Origin: an uncultured Clostridia bacterium
GTDB taxonomy: Bacteria > Bacillota > Clostridia > UMGS1883
Direction of reading: 5' to 3'
DNA length: 57,073 nt
Assembly (NCBI GenBank): GCA_947589005.1
Contig: CANPZO010000015.1
Span: 1-57,073, forward strand
The position numbers and the translations under genes were made by a program. The notes under the pieces are model-generated. The model did no database searches, was not told the DNA's origin, and was given only the letters and a program-made list of their open reading frames with translations. Shown in pieces: positions 1 to 7,199 of this stretch (its first letter is position 1; the number at the start of each line of letters is the position of its first letter).

Positions 1-198
1 GAGGCAGAAAGCCGGATGGAGCAGCTCGATTCTGAGCGCACCTGTTCCGATGACCGGCTGGATGCCGCTTGCCGCGATTTTCAGAAATCCCGCCAGATCA
101 CCTATGAGCTGGCACACGCCTTTATTAAGGCGATATATGTTTACCCTGATGATCGGGTTGAAATCGAGTGGAAGTTCAAAGACTTTTTGACGAAATAG
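1..198 (+). CDS. Serine recombinase, C-terminal fragment (cut by window edge)
   Basis: The reading frame is open from base 1, so the start lies outside the window. The 65 or so visible residues end in a motif (VYPDDRVEIEWKF) typical of the last strand of large serine recombinases of clostridial conjugative elements. The same ending is seen again in the recombinase that stops at 1961 (VYAPDRVEIVWKY), which supports the assignment. It sits 9 bases ahead of a second recombinase-like gene, the tandem arrangement used by many Firmicute integrative elements. Domain content upstream cannot be judged. Confidence 0.75.
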   Translation, partial: EAESRMEQLDSERTCSDDRLDAACRDFQKSRQITYELAHAFIKAIYVYPDDRVEIEWKFKDFLTK

Positions 199-207
199 GA
201 GAAAGAT

Positions 208-579
208 ATGAGAGTATGTATTTACGCCCGTGTTGACAGTCCAGATCAGGATCTTCTGGATATGCAAATCAAGGCGTTGAGAGAACACACTATGCTCAAC
301 GGTCATACTGTAACGTCCGTTGTCTCGGTCTTGGGAACCAGTGGAAACACGAACCAGCAGAAGTCACTCCAGACAGTTCTGGAAATGGCGCGGGAGAACG
401 TTTTTGATGCTGTCTTTGCCGCTAACCCGTCAAGGCTCAGCCGTGATACTTTTACCTACATAGAGTTCTTGGAGGAATTAAAGGCTCACGGGAAAACGAT
501 CTGCTATCCTTCTGTTGTGGATGATATGAGTGAAGTCATTCCGATCTTTATGGAATTGGTTAGAGAAGTCGGTCTGTAG
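208..579 (+). CDS. Small resolvase-like protein with altered catalytic motif
   Basis: A 123-residue protein that covers only a serine-recombinase catalytic (resolvase N-terminal) domain. The start MRVCIYARV and the later PSRLSRD segment match the family's conserved YxRVS and RLSR motifs. At the position where the nucleophilic serine is expected (YARVS) the sequence has Asp (YARVDS), with a Ser one residue later. It has no DNA-binding domain. A ribosome binding site (aggagaaag) precedes the ATG. Short companion recombinases of this kind occur between two full-length recombinases in clostridial elements. It may be inactive and act as an accessory subunit; that role is inference. Confidence 0.75.
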   Translation: MRVCIYARVDSPDQDLLDMQIKALREHTMLNGHTVTSVVSVLGTSGNTNQQKSLQTVLEMARENVFDAVFAANPSRLSRDTFTYIEFLEELKAHGKTICYPSVVDDMSEVIPIFMELVREVGL

Positions 580-590
580 TGAAATGATTT

Positions 591-653
591 GCGAAAGTCC
601 ACGGGGCTTGAAAGCAACCGTGGACTTTTCGCAAAAAATTTCAAAATTTTTTT
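591..653 (+). terminator. Rho-independent terminator after resolvase-like gene
   Basis: The arms at 591-604 and 618-632 form a 14-15 bp hairpin with a 13-base loop. A T-rich stretch follows at 645-653. It lies 12 bases after the stop of the small resolvase-like gene. Confidence 0.7.
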
Positions 654-662
654 AGTTCCTAC

Positions 663-1961
663 TTGACACAAGAAGACTTTTCCCGTTTCGGCCGAAACTA
701 CATTGAGGTCGGCAGTTACCTTGAGGAAATATTCCCTTTTCTCGGGATACGCTTCATCTCGGTAAACGACGGTTTCGACAGCAAATACAACTCAGCGGCA
801 GGGTCGTTAGATATAGGGTTTAAGAACATTATGCATGAGTATTACGCTCAGTCCACCTCAAGAAAAGTTGCTGAGGCAAAGCTCATGAGAGCAAAAATGG
901 GAATGTTTGTTGGCGGTTTTTCATTTTTCGGTTATCAAAAAAGTCCCGTTGACAGGCATAAGCTCGTAATTAATGAAGTGGAAGCTGCAGTAGTCCGGAA
1001 AATATTTGATATGCGGCTGCGAAACTATTCTTTGGCGGAAATTGCACGGACACTGAACAAAAGCGGAATCCCCACACCGGGCGGATTTAAGCGACAAAAC
1101 GGTTCTTCACAACATATTACCGGTGGGGACACTGTCTGGCAAGGCGAAAAAGTTGCCCGAATATTGGCTGATGAACGCTACACAGGAAAGCTGGTATATC
1201 GAAAGACAGCCCGAGCAGGAACCGCAGGGTTCGGTAGGAAATCCGTTCCCGAAAGTGAGTGGCTACGCATTAACGAAGTATTTGACCCTATAATTTCTGA
1301 GGATGATTTCAACGCCGTGAGACTTATGCGCGGTCATAAAGCGAACAAAAATCCTAAAAGGCAGAGTCTTTTCAGAGGATTGTTGAAATGCGGATTTTGC
1401 GGGAAAAGGCTTGTGGCAGGAAATTTTGAGAGTGGTAATTGCTATTGCGCAAGACGTTGGTGTGTCCCGGAGTCTGAATGCGCCAAAATGCAAGTATCGT
1501 ATGAGACTCTGAAAATCGTTGTTTTTGAAGCTGTCGGGCTGCAAGTTCAGTTATATTGTGACGCTTCCGAAAAAATTTCCAAATCTGTAGCTTCAACCAA
1601 CTTAAATAATGAGGAGATATTACCGTTACAAAAAATCGTTGACAGAAGGGAAAGCGACGTTTTTGAGTTATATGAAGAATATGTGCAATGTAAGATTAGC
1701 CGTGACGAATTTGTTCTGCGAAGGGATCAAATAACAAAAGAAGCAGAAAGAGCAAGGAGTACGCTTGACTCCCTGCAGCAATCTGCTTCAAATGAAATAG
1801 ATGAAGATCGGGTTAATACCTTGTCGTTGATTAAACAATGCGGCAAGAAATTTGATATCGACAACACCTTTTTAAAGGTATTGATCAACGAAATAAAGGT
1901 CTACGCTCCGGATAGGGTTGAAATTGTCTGGAAATACAGTGTGTCAAACTTAGATGAGTGA
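663..1961 (+). pseudogene. Large serine recombinase lacking its catalytic N-terminus
   Basis: About 430 residues of a large serine recombinase: the end of the catalytic domain (SRFGRNYIEVGSYLE), a recombinase domain (ALNKSGIPTPGG region), a zinc-ribbon with CGFCGKR and later cysteines, a coiled coil, and the usual C-terminal strand (VYAPDRVEIVWKY). The first 70-80 residues with the catalytic serine are missing. The only start in frame is a TTG at 663 with no good ribosome binding site, directly after the terminator of the preceding gene. The gene is therefore probably a truncated, inactive copy. Frame and codon use are otherwise intact, so the loss looks recent. Confidence 0.75.
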
Positions 1962-2069
1962 GTAAACCTTTCTTTGTTAAAAGTGTACTATTATCGTAGG
2001 CCAAATTTGTGAATAATGTGGAAAAACAAATTTTTTAGAAAAAATATCTTTTCCCACCTTGACACATGA

Positions 2070-2336
2070 CTACGAACGAAAATCACCCTCGGCGGCGTCG
2101 GGGCAAAGCCCGTCTCCGTTCCGACATTTCCTGCGGAAAAGTCGTCACTCGAAGGCTTGCCCCTCCTTTTTCGCAAAAGGTCACGCGGCGCTGCGGCTAT
2201 TCGAGCCTAAAACGGCTCTCATAACGCCTCCGCTTGCTACCAACCTTTTGCGATGTTGGCGACGACGACGTTCTGCGCGATTTTTTTGGGACAGCCCAGT
2301 GCGGCCATGTTACATAGCGAGGTTTTTTACATCCCC
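2070..2336 (-). repeat. Family A repeat, partial copy
   Basis: Read on the minus strand, the 2270-2336 part matches the left end of the element at 13771 (ggggatgtaaaaaac, ctcgctatgtaacatgg, then the gtcgtcgtcgc stretch). The 2070-2190 part matches the interior near 14030-14140 and 27040-27155. The second terminal arm is missing, so this is a decayed or truncated copy. No convincing coding region lies here. Confidence 0.7.
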
Positions 2337-2696
2337 TCTCCGCGCCCGAAACCGTCAGCTGACAGTTGAAAAAATTGATTAGTTTCTATCACTATCAACT
2401 CCGATGCCCTTGTCTTTTCACTTTTATCTCTCCCAGTTGAGGGATTTTCGTTTTGCCCTCAGGTCGGAGAAGCATATACCATAAAATCTTATGCCTTTGG
2501 CCCCCTTTGACTTGGCAAGCTGCAAAAGGTCGTCCCGCTTGCCGGCCTCAACTATCTGGCTCACAAAGAATGGTAGATTTTATCAGTAAATCGGTTCTTT
2601 GTTTTTACGCTGCAATATGGCAGTACATATTAAACTAAACATATAACCGACCAATAAGTTATAGAAAAAAACTAATTTTAATTCCTATAAAACCTA
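2337..2696. other. Intergenic stretch without a recognisable gene
   Basis: No supported coding region or RNA was found. The short open frames have no ribosome binding sites and are broken by stops. Base composition changes from GC-rich repeat-like sequence to AT-rich DNA just ahead of the promoter at 2697. Confidence 0.5.
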
Positions 2697-2725
2697 TTGA
2701 CAAAGTATGCTATAGGTGCTATAAT
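2697..2725 (+). promoter_or_regulatory. Sigma-A promoter of the cysteine leader / mccBA operon
   Basis: A perfect -35 (TTGACA, 2697-2702) and -10 (TATAAT, 2720-2725) are separated by exactly 17 bases. Transcription would begin near 2732, about 25 bases before the leader peptide start. Confidence 0.9.
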
Positions 2726-2756
2726 TGCAACAGTTACCATAAACGGAGGGATAATT

Positions 2757-2861
2757 GTGAGAAACATTATTTCAGGTCTCAATAATGCTCTTTGCCGCGT
2801 ATGCCGCGCATACGCCTGTTGTTGCGCGCTCTGTAAATCCGAGGGCAAATTGCGCCATTGA
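2757..2861 (+). CDS. Cysteine-rich leader peptide (putative attenuator peptide)
   Basis: A 34-codon open frame starting with GTG, preceded at correct spacing by a strong ribosome binding site (ggaggg, 2745-2750). Six cysteines occur in 14 residues, CRVCRAYACCCALC at positions 13-26, including three consecutive Cys codons. An 8-bp hairpin (arms 2797-2804 and 2808-2815, loop cgc) lies inside the Cys codons and could act as a pause hairpin. The stop codon (2859-2861) overlaps the first arm of a possible antiterminator, and a strong terminator follows 20 bases later. The next gene works in cysteine formation. By analogy with amino-acid leader peptides, stalling at Cys codons when Cys-tRNA is scarce would permit read-through. 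The ORF and hairpins are seen; the mechanism is inferred. Confidence 0.8.
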   Translation: MRNIISGLNNALCRVCRAYACCCALCKSEGKLRH

Positions 2862-2887
2862 GCTTTGTTTTCCTATGGGAGGGGCTC
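2860..2887 (+). promoter_or_regulatory. Candidate antiterminator stem
   Basis: GAGCUUU at 2860-2866 can pair with GGGGCUC at 2881-2887 (7 bp, three of them G-U), with a small nested UCC/GGA stem. This would sequester the 5' arm of the terminator at 2881-2892. A ribosome resting on the leader stop codon would cover the first arm and so favour termination. Found by eye only; stability was not calculated. Confidence 0.5.
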
Positions 2888-2920
2888 CGGCGAAAGGCGC
2901 CGGGCCCCTTATTTTATTTT
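2881..2920 (+). terminator. Intrinsic terminator in the mccB leader (attenuator)
   Basis: The arms 2881-2892 and 2898-2908 form an 11-bp GC-only stem with a single bulged T (2886) and loop AAAGG. It is followed by a T-rich tract (ttattttatttt). It lies between the leader peptide and mccB and so is placed to control mccB transcription. Confidence 0.9.
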
Positions 2921-2966
2921 AGCACAGGGTAATCGAACCCCGTAGATGTTTTAAGGAGATGTTTAT

Positions 2967-4139
2967 ATGAAAAAAGACGTGAAAAATTACAAAAGCATAG
3001 AATCGGCTTTGATACACGGAGGAATATCCGGCGACCCACTGACCGGCGCGGTGAATGTGCCAATATATCAGACCTCTACCTATGCCCAGGAGGGGCTGGG
3101 GATAAACCGTGGCTGGGAGTATTCCCGCACCGGCAATCCCACCCGCGCCGCGCTGGAAAGCCTTATCGCGGAGCTTGAGGTCGGAACGGCGGGCTTCGCC
3201 TTTGCTTCCGGACTTGCGGCGGAGACGGCGGTTTTAAGCCTGTTTGAAACAGGCACAAGGATAGTTATATCCTCAAATGTTTACGGCGGCACCTTTCGTC
3301 TGCTGGATAAGGTATTCGATCACTTCGGCATTACATACTCCATCGTGGACACCTCTGACCTTAACGCCATTGAGGAAAGCCTAACCCCCGACGTAAAGGC
3401 CCTTTGGATAGAGAGCCCCGCCAATCCGCTTATGACCGTTACCGACATACGCGCCGCGGCGGAAACAGCGAAAAAGCACGGTATTTACACCATAGTGGAC
3501 AACACCTTTATGTCGCCGTATTTGCAGCGTCCGCTGGAGCTTGGCGCCGATATTGTTGTCCACAGCGCCACAAAGTACCTTGGCGGCCACAGTGACCTTG
3601 TGGCGGGGCTTGCGGTGGTAAAAAGCCCTGAACTGGCTGAGAGACTGGCCTTTATACAAAACTCCTCCGGCGGAGTTTTGGGGCCGTTTGACTCATTTTT
3701 ACTGATTCGGGGCATAAAAACCCTCGCGGTGCGCATGGACCGCCATGTGGAAAACGCCGTCGCAGCGGCAAATTTTTTGAGAGCAAATCCCGCGGTAAAG
3801 CGCGTGTATTACCCGGGGCTTAATGATGACCCGGGCTATGAGGTGAACAGCCGTCAGGCGAAAAACGGAGGAGCAATGCTCTCGTTTGAGTTGACCGAAG
3901 GTCACAGCGTGGAAAGGTTCTTTTCATCTCTCCGGCTTATTTCTTTGGCGGAAAGCCTGGGCGGAGTGGAGAGCCTTGCCTGCCATCCGGCCACTATGAC
4001 CCACGCCTCCATCCCCAAGGATATCCGTGAAAAAGTCGGCATAACCGACGGCCTTATCCGCCTTTCCATAGGCATTGAAAATATTGGCGACCTTTTGGCC
4101 GACCTTGAAAACGCCATAAGGCTCAGTGGGGAGATGTGA
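2967..4139 (+). CDS. mccB: Cystathionine gamma-lyase / gamma-synthase family enzyme
   Basis: A 390-residue enzyme of the Cys/Met metabolism PLP family, full length. It shows the substrate-site YSRTGNPT motif (about 52-59) and the PLP lysine in SATKYLGGHSD (Lys203). Family members either cleave cystathionine to cysteine or make cystathionine. The next gene resembles MccA, so the pair most likely forms the reverse transsulfuration route from homocysteine to cysteine, as MccA/MccB do in Bacillus. Gamma-synthase activity cannot be excluded from sequence. A ribosome binding site (aaggag, 2952-2957) precedes the ATG. Expression is probably controlled by the cysteine-leader attenuator upstream. Confidence 0.85.
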   Translation: MKKDVKNYKSIESALIHGGISGDPLTGAVNVPIYQTSTYAQEGLGINRGWEYSRTGNPTRAALESLIAELEVGTAGFAFASGLAAETAVLSLFETGTRIVISSNVYGGTFRLLDKVFDHFGITYSIVDTSDLNAIEESLTPDVKALWIESPANPLMTVTDIRAAAETAKKHGIYTIVDNTFMSPYLQRPLELGADIVVHSATKYLGGHSDLVAGLAVVKSPELAERLAFIQNSSGGVLGPFDSFLLIRGIKTLAVRMDRHVENAVAAANFLRANPAVKRVYYPGLNDDPGYEVNSRQAKNGGAMLSFELTEGHSVERFFSSLRLISLAESLGGVESLACHPATMTHASIPKDIREKVGITDGLIRLSIGIENIGDLLADLENAIRLSGEM

Positions 4140-4141
4140 TC

Positions 4142-5089
4142 ATGATTTATGATTCCATGCAGGCCCTTATCGGTGAAACACCTATTGTGAAGCTGAACAA
4201 TCTCACCGCCGAAAGGGGCGTGAATATTTTTGCCAAGCTGGAGCTGTTCAATCCCTCCGGCAGCGTAAAGGACCGCATAGGCTTATATATGCTCAATGAC
4301 GCTGAGAAAAGGGGACTTATCCGCCCCGGCGGCACTATTGTTGAGGCCACCGCGGGCAATACCGGCCTGGGCATCGCCTTTGCCGCCTTGGGCAGAGGCT
4401 ACAGATTGATCTTCACCGTGCCGGAAAAGTTTTCGACGGAAAAGCAGAGCCTGCTCCGGGCCTTGGGAGCCGAGATAGTGAACACTCCACGGGAAGACGG
4501 TATGCTTGGGGCCGAAGCAAAGGCCAACGAGATACGGGCCTCATTACCCGGGGCCATATCGCTGGAGCAGTTTCACAATCCCGCAAATCCGCTGGCTCAC
4601 TACGAGACAACCGGCCCGGAAATATACCGTGATATGAAGGGCAAAATAGATTATTTTATCGCCGGAGCGGGCAGCGGCGGCACTTACAGCGGAATTATGA
4701 AGTATTTAAAGGAGCGAGACAAGAATATACGCGGAATTTTGGCCGACCCCGTGGGTTCCAAAATCGGCGGCGGAGAACACGCCGACTATGATATAGAGGG
4801 CATAGGCAACGACTTTATAGCCGATACCATGGACATGAGCCTGGTAGACAGCGTGGTCAAGATAACCGATGCCGAGGCGTTCAGGTGCGCCAAGCTGCTC
4901 GCACGGGCGGAGGACATTTTTGCCGGCTCCTCATCCGGAGCGGCACTGGCGGCCGCGCTCAAACTGATCGGCAGCGGAAAAAAAGGAAATTTTGTCATTG
5001 TTTTACCCGACAGGGGCGACAGATATTTCAGTAAAGGACTGTATGACCATGACGATCCAACAGATAATTTACGCGCTGACAATAGCTGA
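4142..5089 (+). CDS. mccA: Cysteine synthase-fold enzyme, MccA-like cystathionine beta-synthase
   Basis: A 315-residue fold-type II PLP enzyme. It has the PLP lysine in SVKDR (Lys43), the TAGNTG loop (70-75), the phosphate loop GAGSGGT (175-181), and the YDIEGIG motif near 220 typical of cystathionine beta-synthase/MccA-type members rather than plain CysK. It lacks the CBS regulatory domains of eukaryotic enzymes. An ATG at 4136 overlaps the mccB stop, but the Shine-Dalgarno (ggggag, 4127-4132) fits the ATG at 4142 better. It would condense homocysteine with O-acetylserine or serine. O-acetylserine sulfhydrylase activity remains possible. Confidence 0.8.
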   Translation: MIYDSMQALIGETPIVKLNNLTAERGVNIFAKLELFNPSGSVKDRIGLYMLNDAEKRGLIRPGGTIVEATAGNTGLGIAFAALGRGYRLIFTVPEKFSTEKQSLLRALGAEIVNTPREDGMLGAEAKANEIRASLPGAISLEQFHNPANPLAHYETTGPEIYRDMKGKIDYFIAGAGSGGTYSGIMKYLKERDKNIRGILADPVGSKIGGGEHADYDIEGIGNDFIADTMDMSLVDSVVKITDAEAFRCAKLLARAEDIFAGSSSGAALAAALKLIGSGKKGNFVIVLPDRGDRYFSKGLYDHDDPTDNLRADNS

Positions 5090-5963
5090 GACAAAATCAA
5101 TGAACAAGGCGGCCGAAAAGCTGTTTATAAGCCAGCCTTCCCTGACCGGCGCGGTAAAGGAGCTGGAAAAGGAGACGGGCATAACCATATTCATCCGCGG
5201 CGCGAGAGGCGTGAGCTGCACCAACGACGGAGAGGAATTTCTTTCCTACGCCCGTCAGGTATACCGCCAGTACGAGCTTCTCATGGAAAAGTACGGCAGT
5301 CCGGGACACATAAAGCGGAAATTCGGTGTTTCGGCCCAGCATTATTCCTTTGCGGTAAAGGCTTTTGTGGATATGGTGAAGGAATATGGCACCGACGAAT
5401 ACGAGTTTGCGCTGCGGGAAACAAAGACCTATGAGGTCATTACCGACGTCGGCAGCGCAAAGAGCGAGATAGGCGTACTGTTCATGAGCGACTTCAACCG
5501 CCGCGTCATCGAAAAAATGCTGCGCAGACATTCCCTTGAATTTCACCCTCTGGCCCGCTGCGACGCCTATGTGTATCTTTGGAAAAATCATCCCCTTGCC
5601 GGACAGGAAAAGATAACCTTTGACCAGCTGCGGCCCTATCCCTGCCTTTCCTTTGAGCAGGGGGAGGAAAGCTCGCTGTTTCTATCGGAGGAAATTCTCA
5701 GCGACAGAGACTATCCGCGTACCATAAAAGCCACCGACAGGGCCACCATGCTGAACCTTATGGTTGGGCTTAACGGCTATACCCTTTGCTCCGGTATAAT
5801 CAGCGAGGAGCTGAACGGCGGAAGCTGCGTTGTGGTCCCCTTTGAAGCCGACGGAGCCGGTTCGGGCGGTATAATGGAAATAGGATACATCTCATCCCGC
5901 AGACTCGGACTGAGCGAGATAGGAAAAAAATATGTGGAAAAGCTTAAGACGGTTATAAGCTAA
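5049..5963 (+). CDS. LysR-family transcriptional regulator
   Basis: About 305 residues: an N-terminal winged helix-turn-helix (KSMNKAAEKLFISQPSLTGAVKELE) and a C-terminal periplasmic-binding-like effector domain, the usual LysR size. The start overlaps the end of mccA by about 40 bases. ATG 5049 is preferred because aaagga lies about 10 bases upstream; ATG 5043 is also possible. It is co-transcribed with mccBA and lies upstream of the importer/nitrogenase-like operon, so regulation of sulfur genes is likely. Its effector is unknown. Confidence 0.85.
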   Translation: MTIQQIIYALTIAETKSMNKAAEKLFISQPSLTGAVKELEKETGITIFIRGARGVSCTNDGEEFLSYARQVYRQYELLMEKYGSPGHIKRKFGVSAQHYSFAVKAFVDMVKEYGTDEYEFALRETKTYEVITDVGSAKSEIGVLFMSDFNRRVIEKMLRRHSLEFHPLARCDAYVYLWKNHPLAGQEKITFDQLRPYPCLSFEQGEESSLFLSEEILSDRDYPRTIKATDRATMLNLMVGLNGYTLCSGIISEELNGGSCVVVPFEADGAGSGGIMEIGYISSRRLGLSEIGKKYVEKLKTVIS

Positions 5964-5991
5964 TTCTATAGCTCGCAATAAATATTCTGAA

Positions 5992-6021
5992 TTGGACAAA
6001 AGGCGGCGCCGGTGCTATAAT
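5992..6021 (+). promoter_or_regulatory. Promoter of the tRNA-like leader / importer operon
   Basis: -35 TTGGAC (5992-5997) and -10 TATAAT (6016-6021) with an 18-base spacer. Predicted initiation is near 6028, about 10 bases before the first base of the tRNA-like sequence, the spacing usual for tRNA genes. No terminator is visible between here and the importer genes. Confidence 0.75.
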
Positions 6022-6037
6022 AGGCTCAATAAAAAAC

Positions 6038-6386
6038 GGCGCCGTAGCTAACAGGCAGGCGAGGCAATGGGGAGCCGAACCCCGTGCGCCGTGCGTGGTC
6101 TATTTCTCCGTATGCTGCGTCAAAGAACCGCTCGGAATACGTCAGTATTCCGAGGAACCTTTTCCTTGCCTACGAAAAAATATCCACACGCACGGTCCGC
6201 AGGAGTTTAAAGCGAGCAAAATTTTTATCAGGCAAGGCAAAAAGCGCAGGAAGGCTGGCGCCTTCCGAGCATTTTTAACGAAGCATGAGGGGAATTTTGC
6301 CGCTTTAAACCGTCGCGGTGTTCGGCTTCCCATTGCCTAGGTCTCATAACCTAAGGGTCTCGGTTCAAATCCGGGCGGCGCCGCCA
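6038..6386 (+). pseudogene. Degenerate tRNA-Met(CAU)-like gene split by a miniature element
   Basis: The 5' part (6038-6062) begins GGCGCCG-TA-GCT and looks like an acceptor strand plus D arm. The 3' part (6338-6386) holds a CTCATAA anticodon loop, a paired T arm (CTCGG-TTCAAAT-CCGGG) and an acceptor strand CGGCGCC plus GCCA that perfectly complements the 5' seven bases. Between them lies a 275-bp repeat element. The D arm has apparently lost two bases and the anticodon stem has lost one, so this is a decayed methionine tRNA or a tRNA-like leader, not a working tRNA. It lies 28 bases ahead of the first importer gene. Confidence 0.7.
6063..6337 (+). mobile_element. Miniature inverted-repeat element, family B, copy 1
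   Basis: A 275-bp element whose ends are inverted repeats (GGCAATGGGGAGCCGAA at left, its near complement at right). It carries no coding capacity. The interior matches the copy at 15655-16041 closely (segments with ctcggaatacgtcagtattc and aaaaagcgcaggaaggctgg). The right flank is TA; the left is GA, probably a mutated TA target duplication. Inserted within the tRNA-like sequence. Confidence 0.85.
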
Positions 6387-6413
6387 CAGTATCAGGCACA
6401 GGGAGGTGATGGT

Positions 6414-7199
6414 ATGAGTTTCATTGAAATAAAGGACTTACATAAGACCTTTGCGGATAAGAACAAAAGCAACCTCGTCCTGAACGGAATAGACCTGTCG
6501 GTTGAAAAGGGCGACATCTTCGGAATAGTAGGCTTCAGCGGCGCGGGGAAATCCACTCTTGTGCGATGTATCAACCGCCTTGAGGAGCCGGACAGCGGCA
6601 GCGTGGTCATCGGGGGCGTGGATATAACCGCCCTCAGCAAAAAGGAGCTGGCGCTTGAAAGACGGAAGATAGGCATGATCTTTCAATCCTTTAATCTGTT
6701 CGAGTCAAAGACGGTTTGGCAGAATATCGCCTATCCGCTGAGGCTGGAAAAAATGAAGAAAAAGGATATCGAAGCGCGGGTGAGCGAGGTGCTGTCCCTG
6801 ATAGGGCTGGAGGATAAGCGTAACGCCTACCCCGGCGAACTGTCCGGCGGACAAAAGCAGCGGGTCGGCATAGGCCGCACCCTTGCCAACAGTCCGGACG
6901 TTATCCTTTGCGACGAGGCCACCAGCGCCCTCGACCCACAGACCACAATTTCCGTCCTTGACCTGTTGAAGGAGATAAATCAAAAGCTTGGGGTGACGAT
7001 TTTGCTGATTACCCACGAGCTTGAGGCCATAAAATATATTTGCCGCAATATGGCGGTTATTGAAAACGGCGTAATAATCGAGCAGGGGCTGGTGAGCGGC
7101 ATATTCCAAAATCCCAACAGCAAGACCGGAAAAATCTTCATCGACGTTTACAGCTCGTTTCAAAACAAGGAATATTACGGAGAGGGGGAAGGAATATGA
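6414..7199 (+). CDS. MetN-type ABC importer ATPase without the NIL domain
   Basis: A 261-residue ABC ATPase with Walker A GFSGAGKST (40-48), Q-loop, signature LSGGQ (143-147), Walker B VILCDEATSALD (163-174) and the switch His in ITHE. The closest type is MetN of the methionine uptake family. MetN is usually about 340 residues because of a C-terminal NIL (ACT-like) domain that senses methionine; that domain is absent here. The start at 6414 has the ribosome binding site gggaggtgat. The stop overlaps the next start (ATGA). Together with the permease and lipoprotein that follow, it forms an importer for methionine or a related sulfur compound. Confidence 0.85.
   Translation: MSFIEIKDLHKTFADKNKSNLVLNGIDLSVEKGDIFGIVGFSGAGKSTLVRCINRLEEPDSGSVVIGGVDITALSKKELALERRKIGMIFQSFNLFESKTVWQNIAYPLRLEKMKKKDIEARVSEVLSLIGLEDKRNAYPGELSGGQKQRVGIGRTLANSPDVILCDEATSALDPQTTISVLDLLKEINQKLGVTILLITHELEAIKYICRNMAVIENGVIIEQGLVSGIFQNPNSKTGKIFIDVYSSFQNKEYYGEGEGI

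Noticed and set aside
2059-2382. 107-codon open frame on the plus strand
   Set aside because: It lies inside a family A repeat copy, has no ribosome binding site, and its composition follows the repeat. The same DNA is non-coding in other copies.
2726-2966. T-box or S-box riboswitch ahead of mccB
   Set aside because: The leader is only about 235 bases and shows neither the T-box sequence nor SAM-riboswitch core motifs, while the Cys-rich ORF and terminator explain it.
6084-6337. Possibility that the split tRNA-like gene contains a real intron
   Set aside because: The interruption lies between D arm and anticodon stem, not at a known intron position, and the same DNA occurs as an inserted element at 15655 with a TA duplication.
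6142-6340. Short open frames inside the element at 6063 on both strands
   Set aside because: They coincide with the inverted-repeat element and are not preserved in the second copy.
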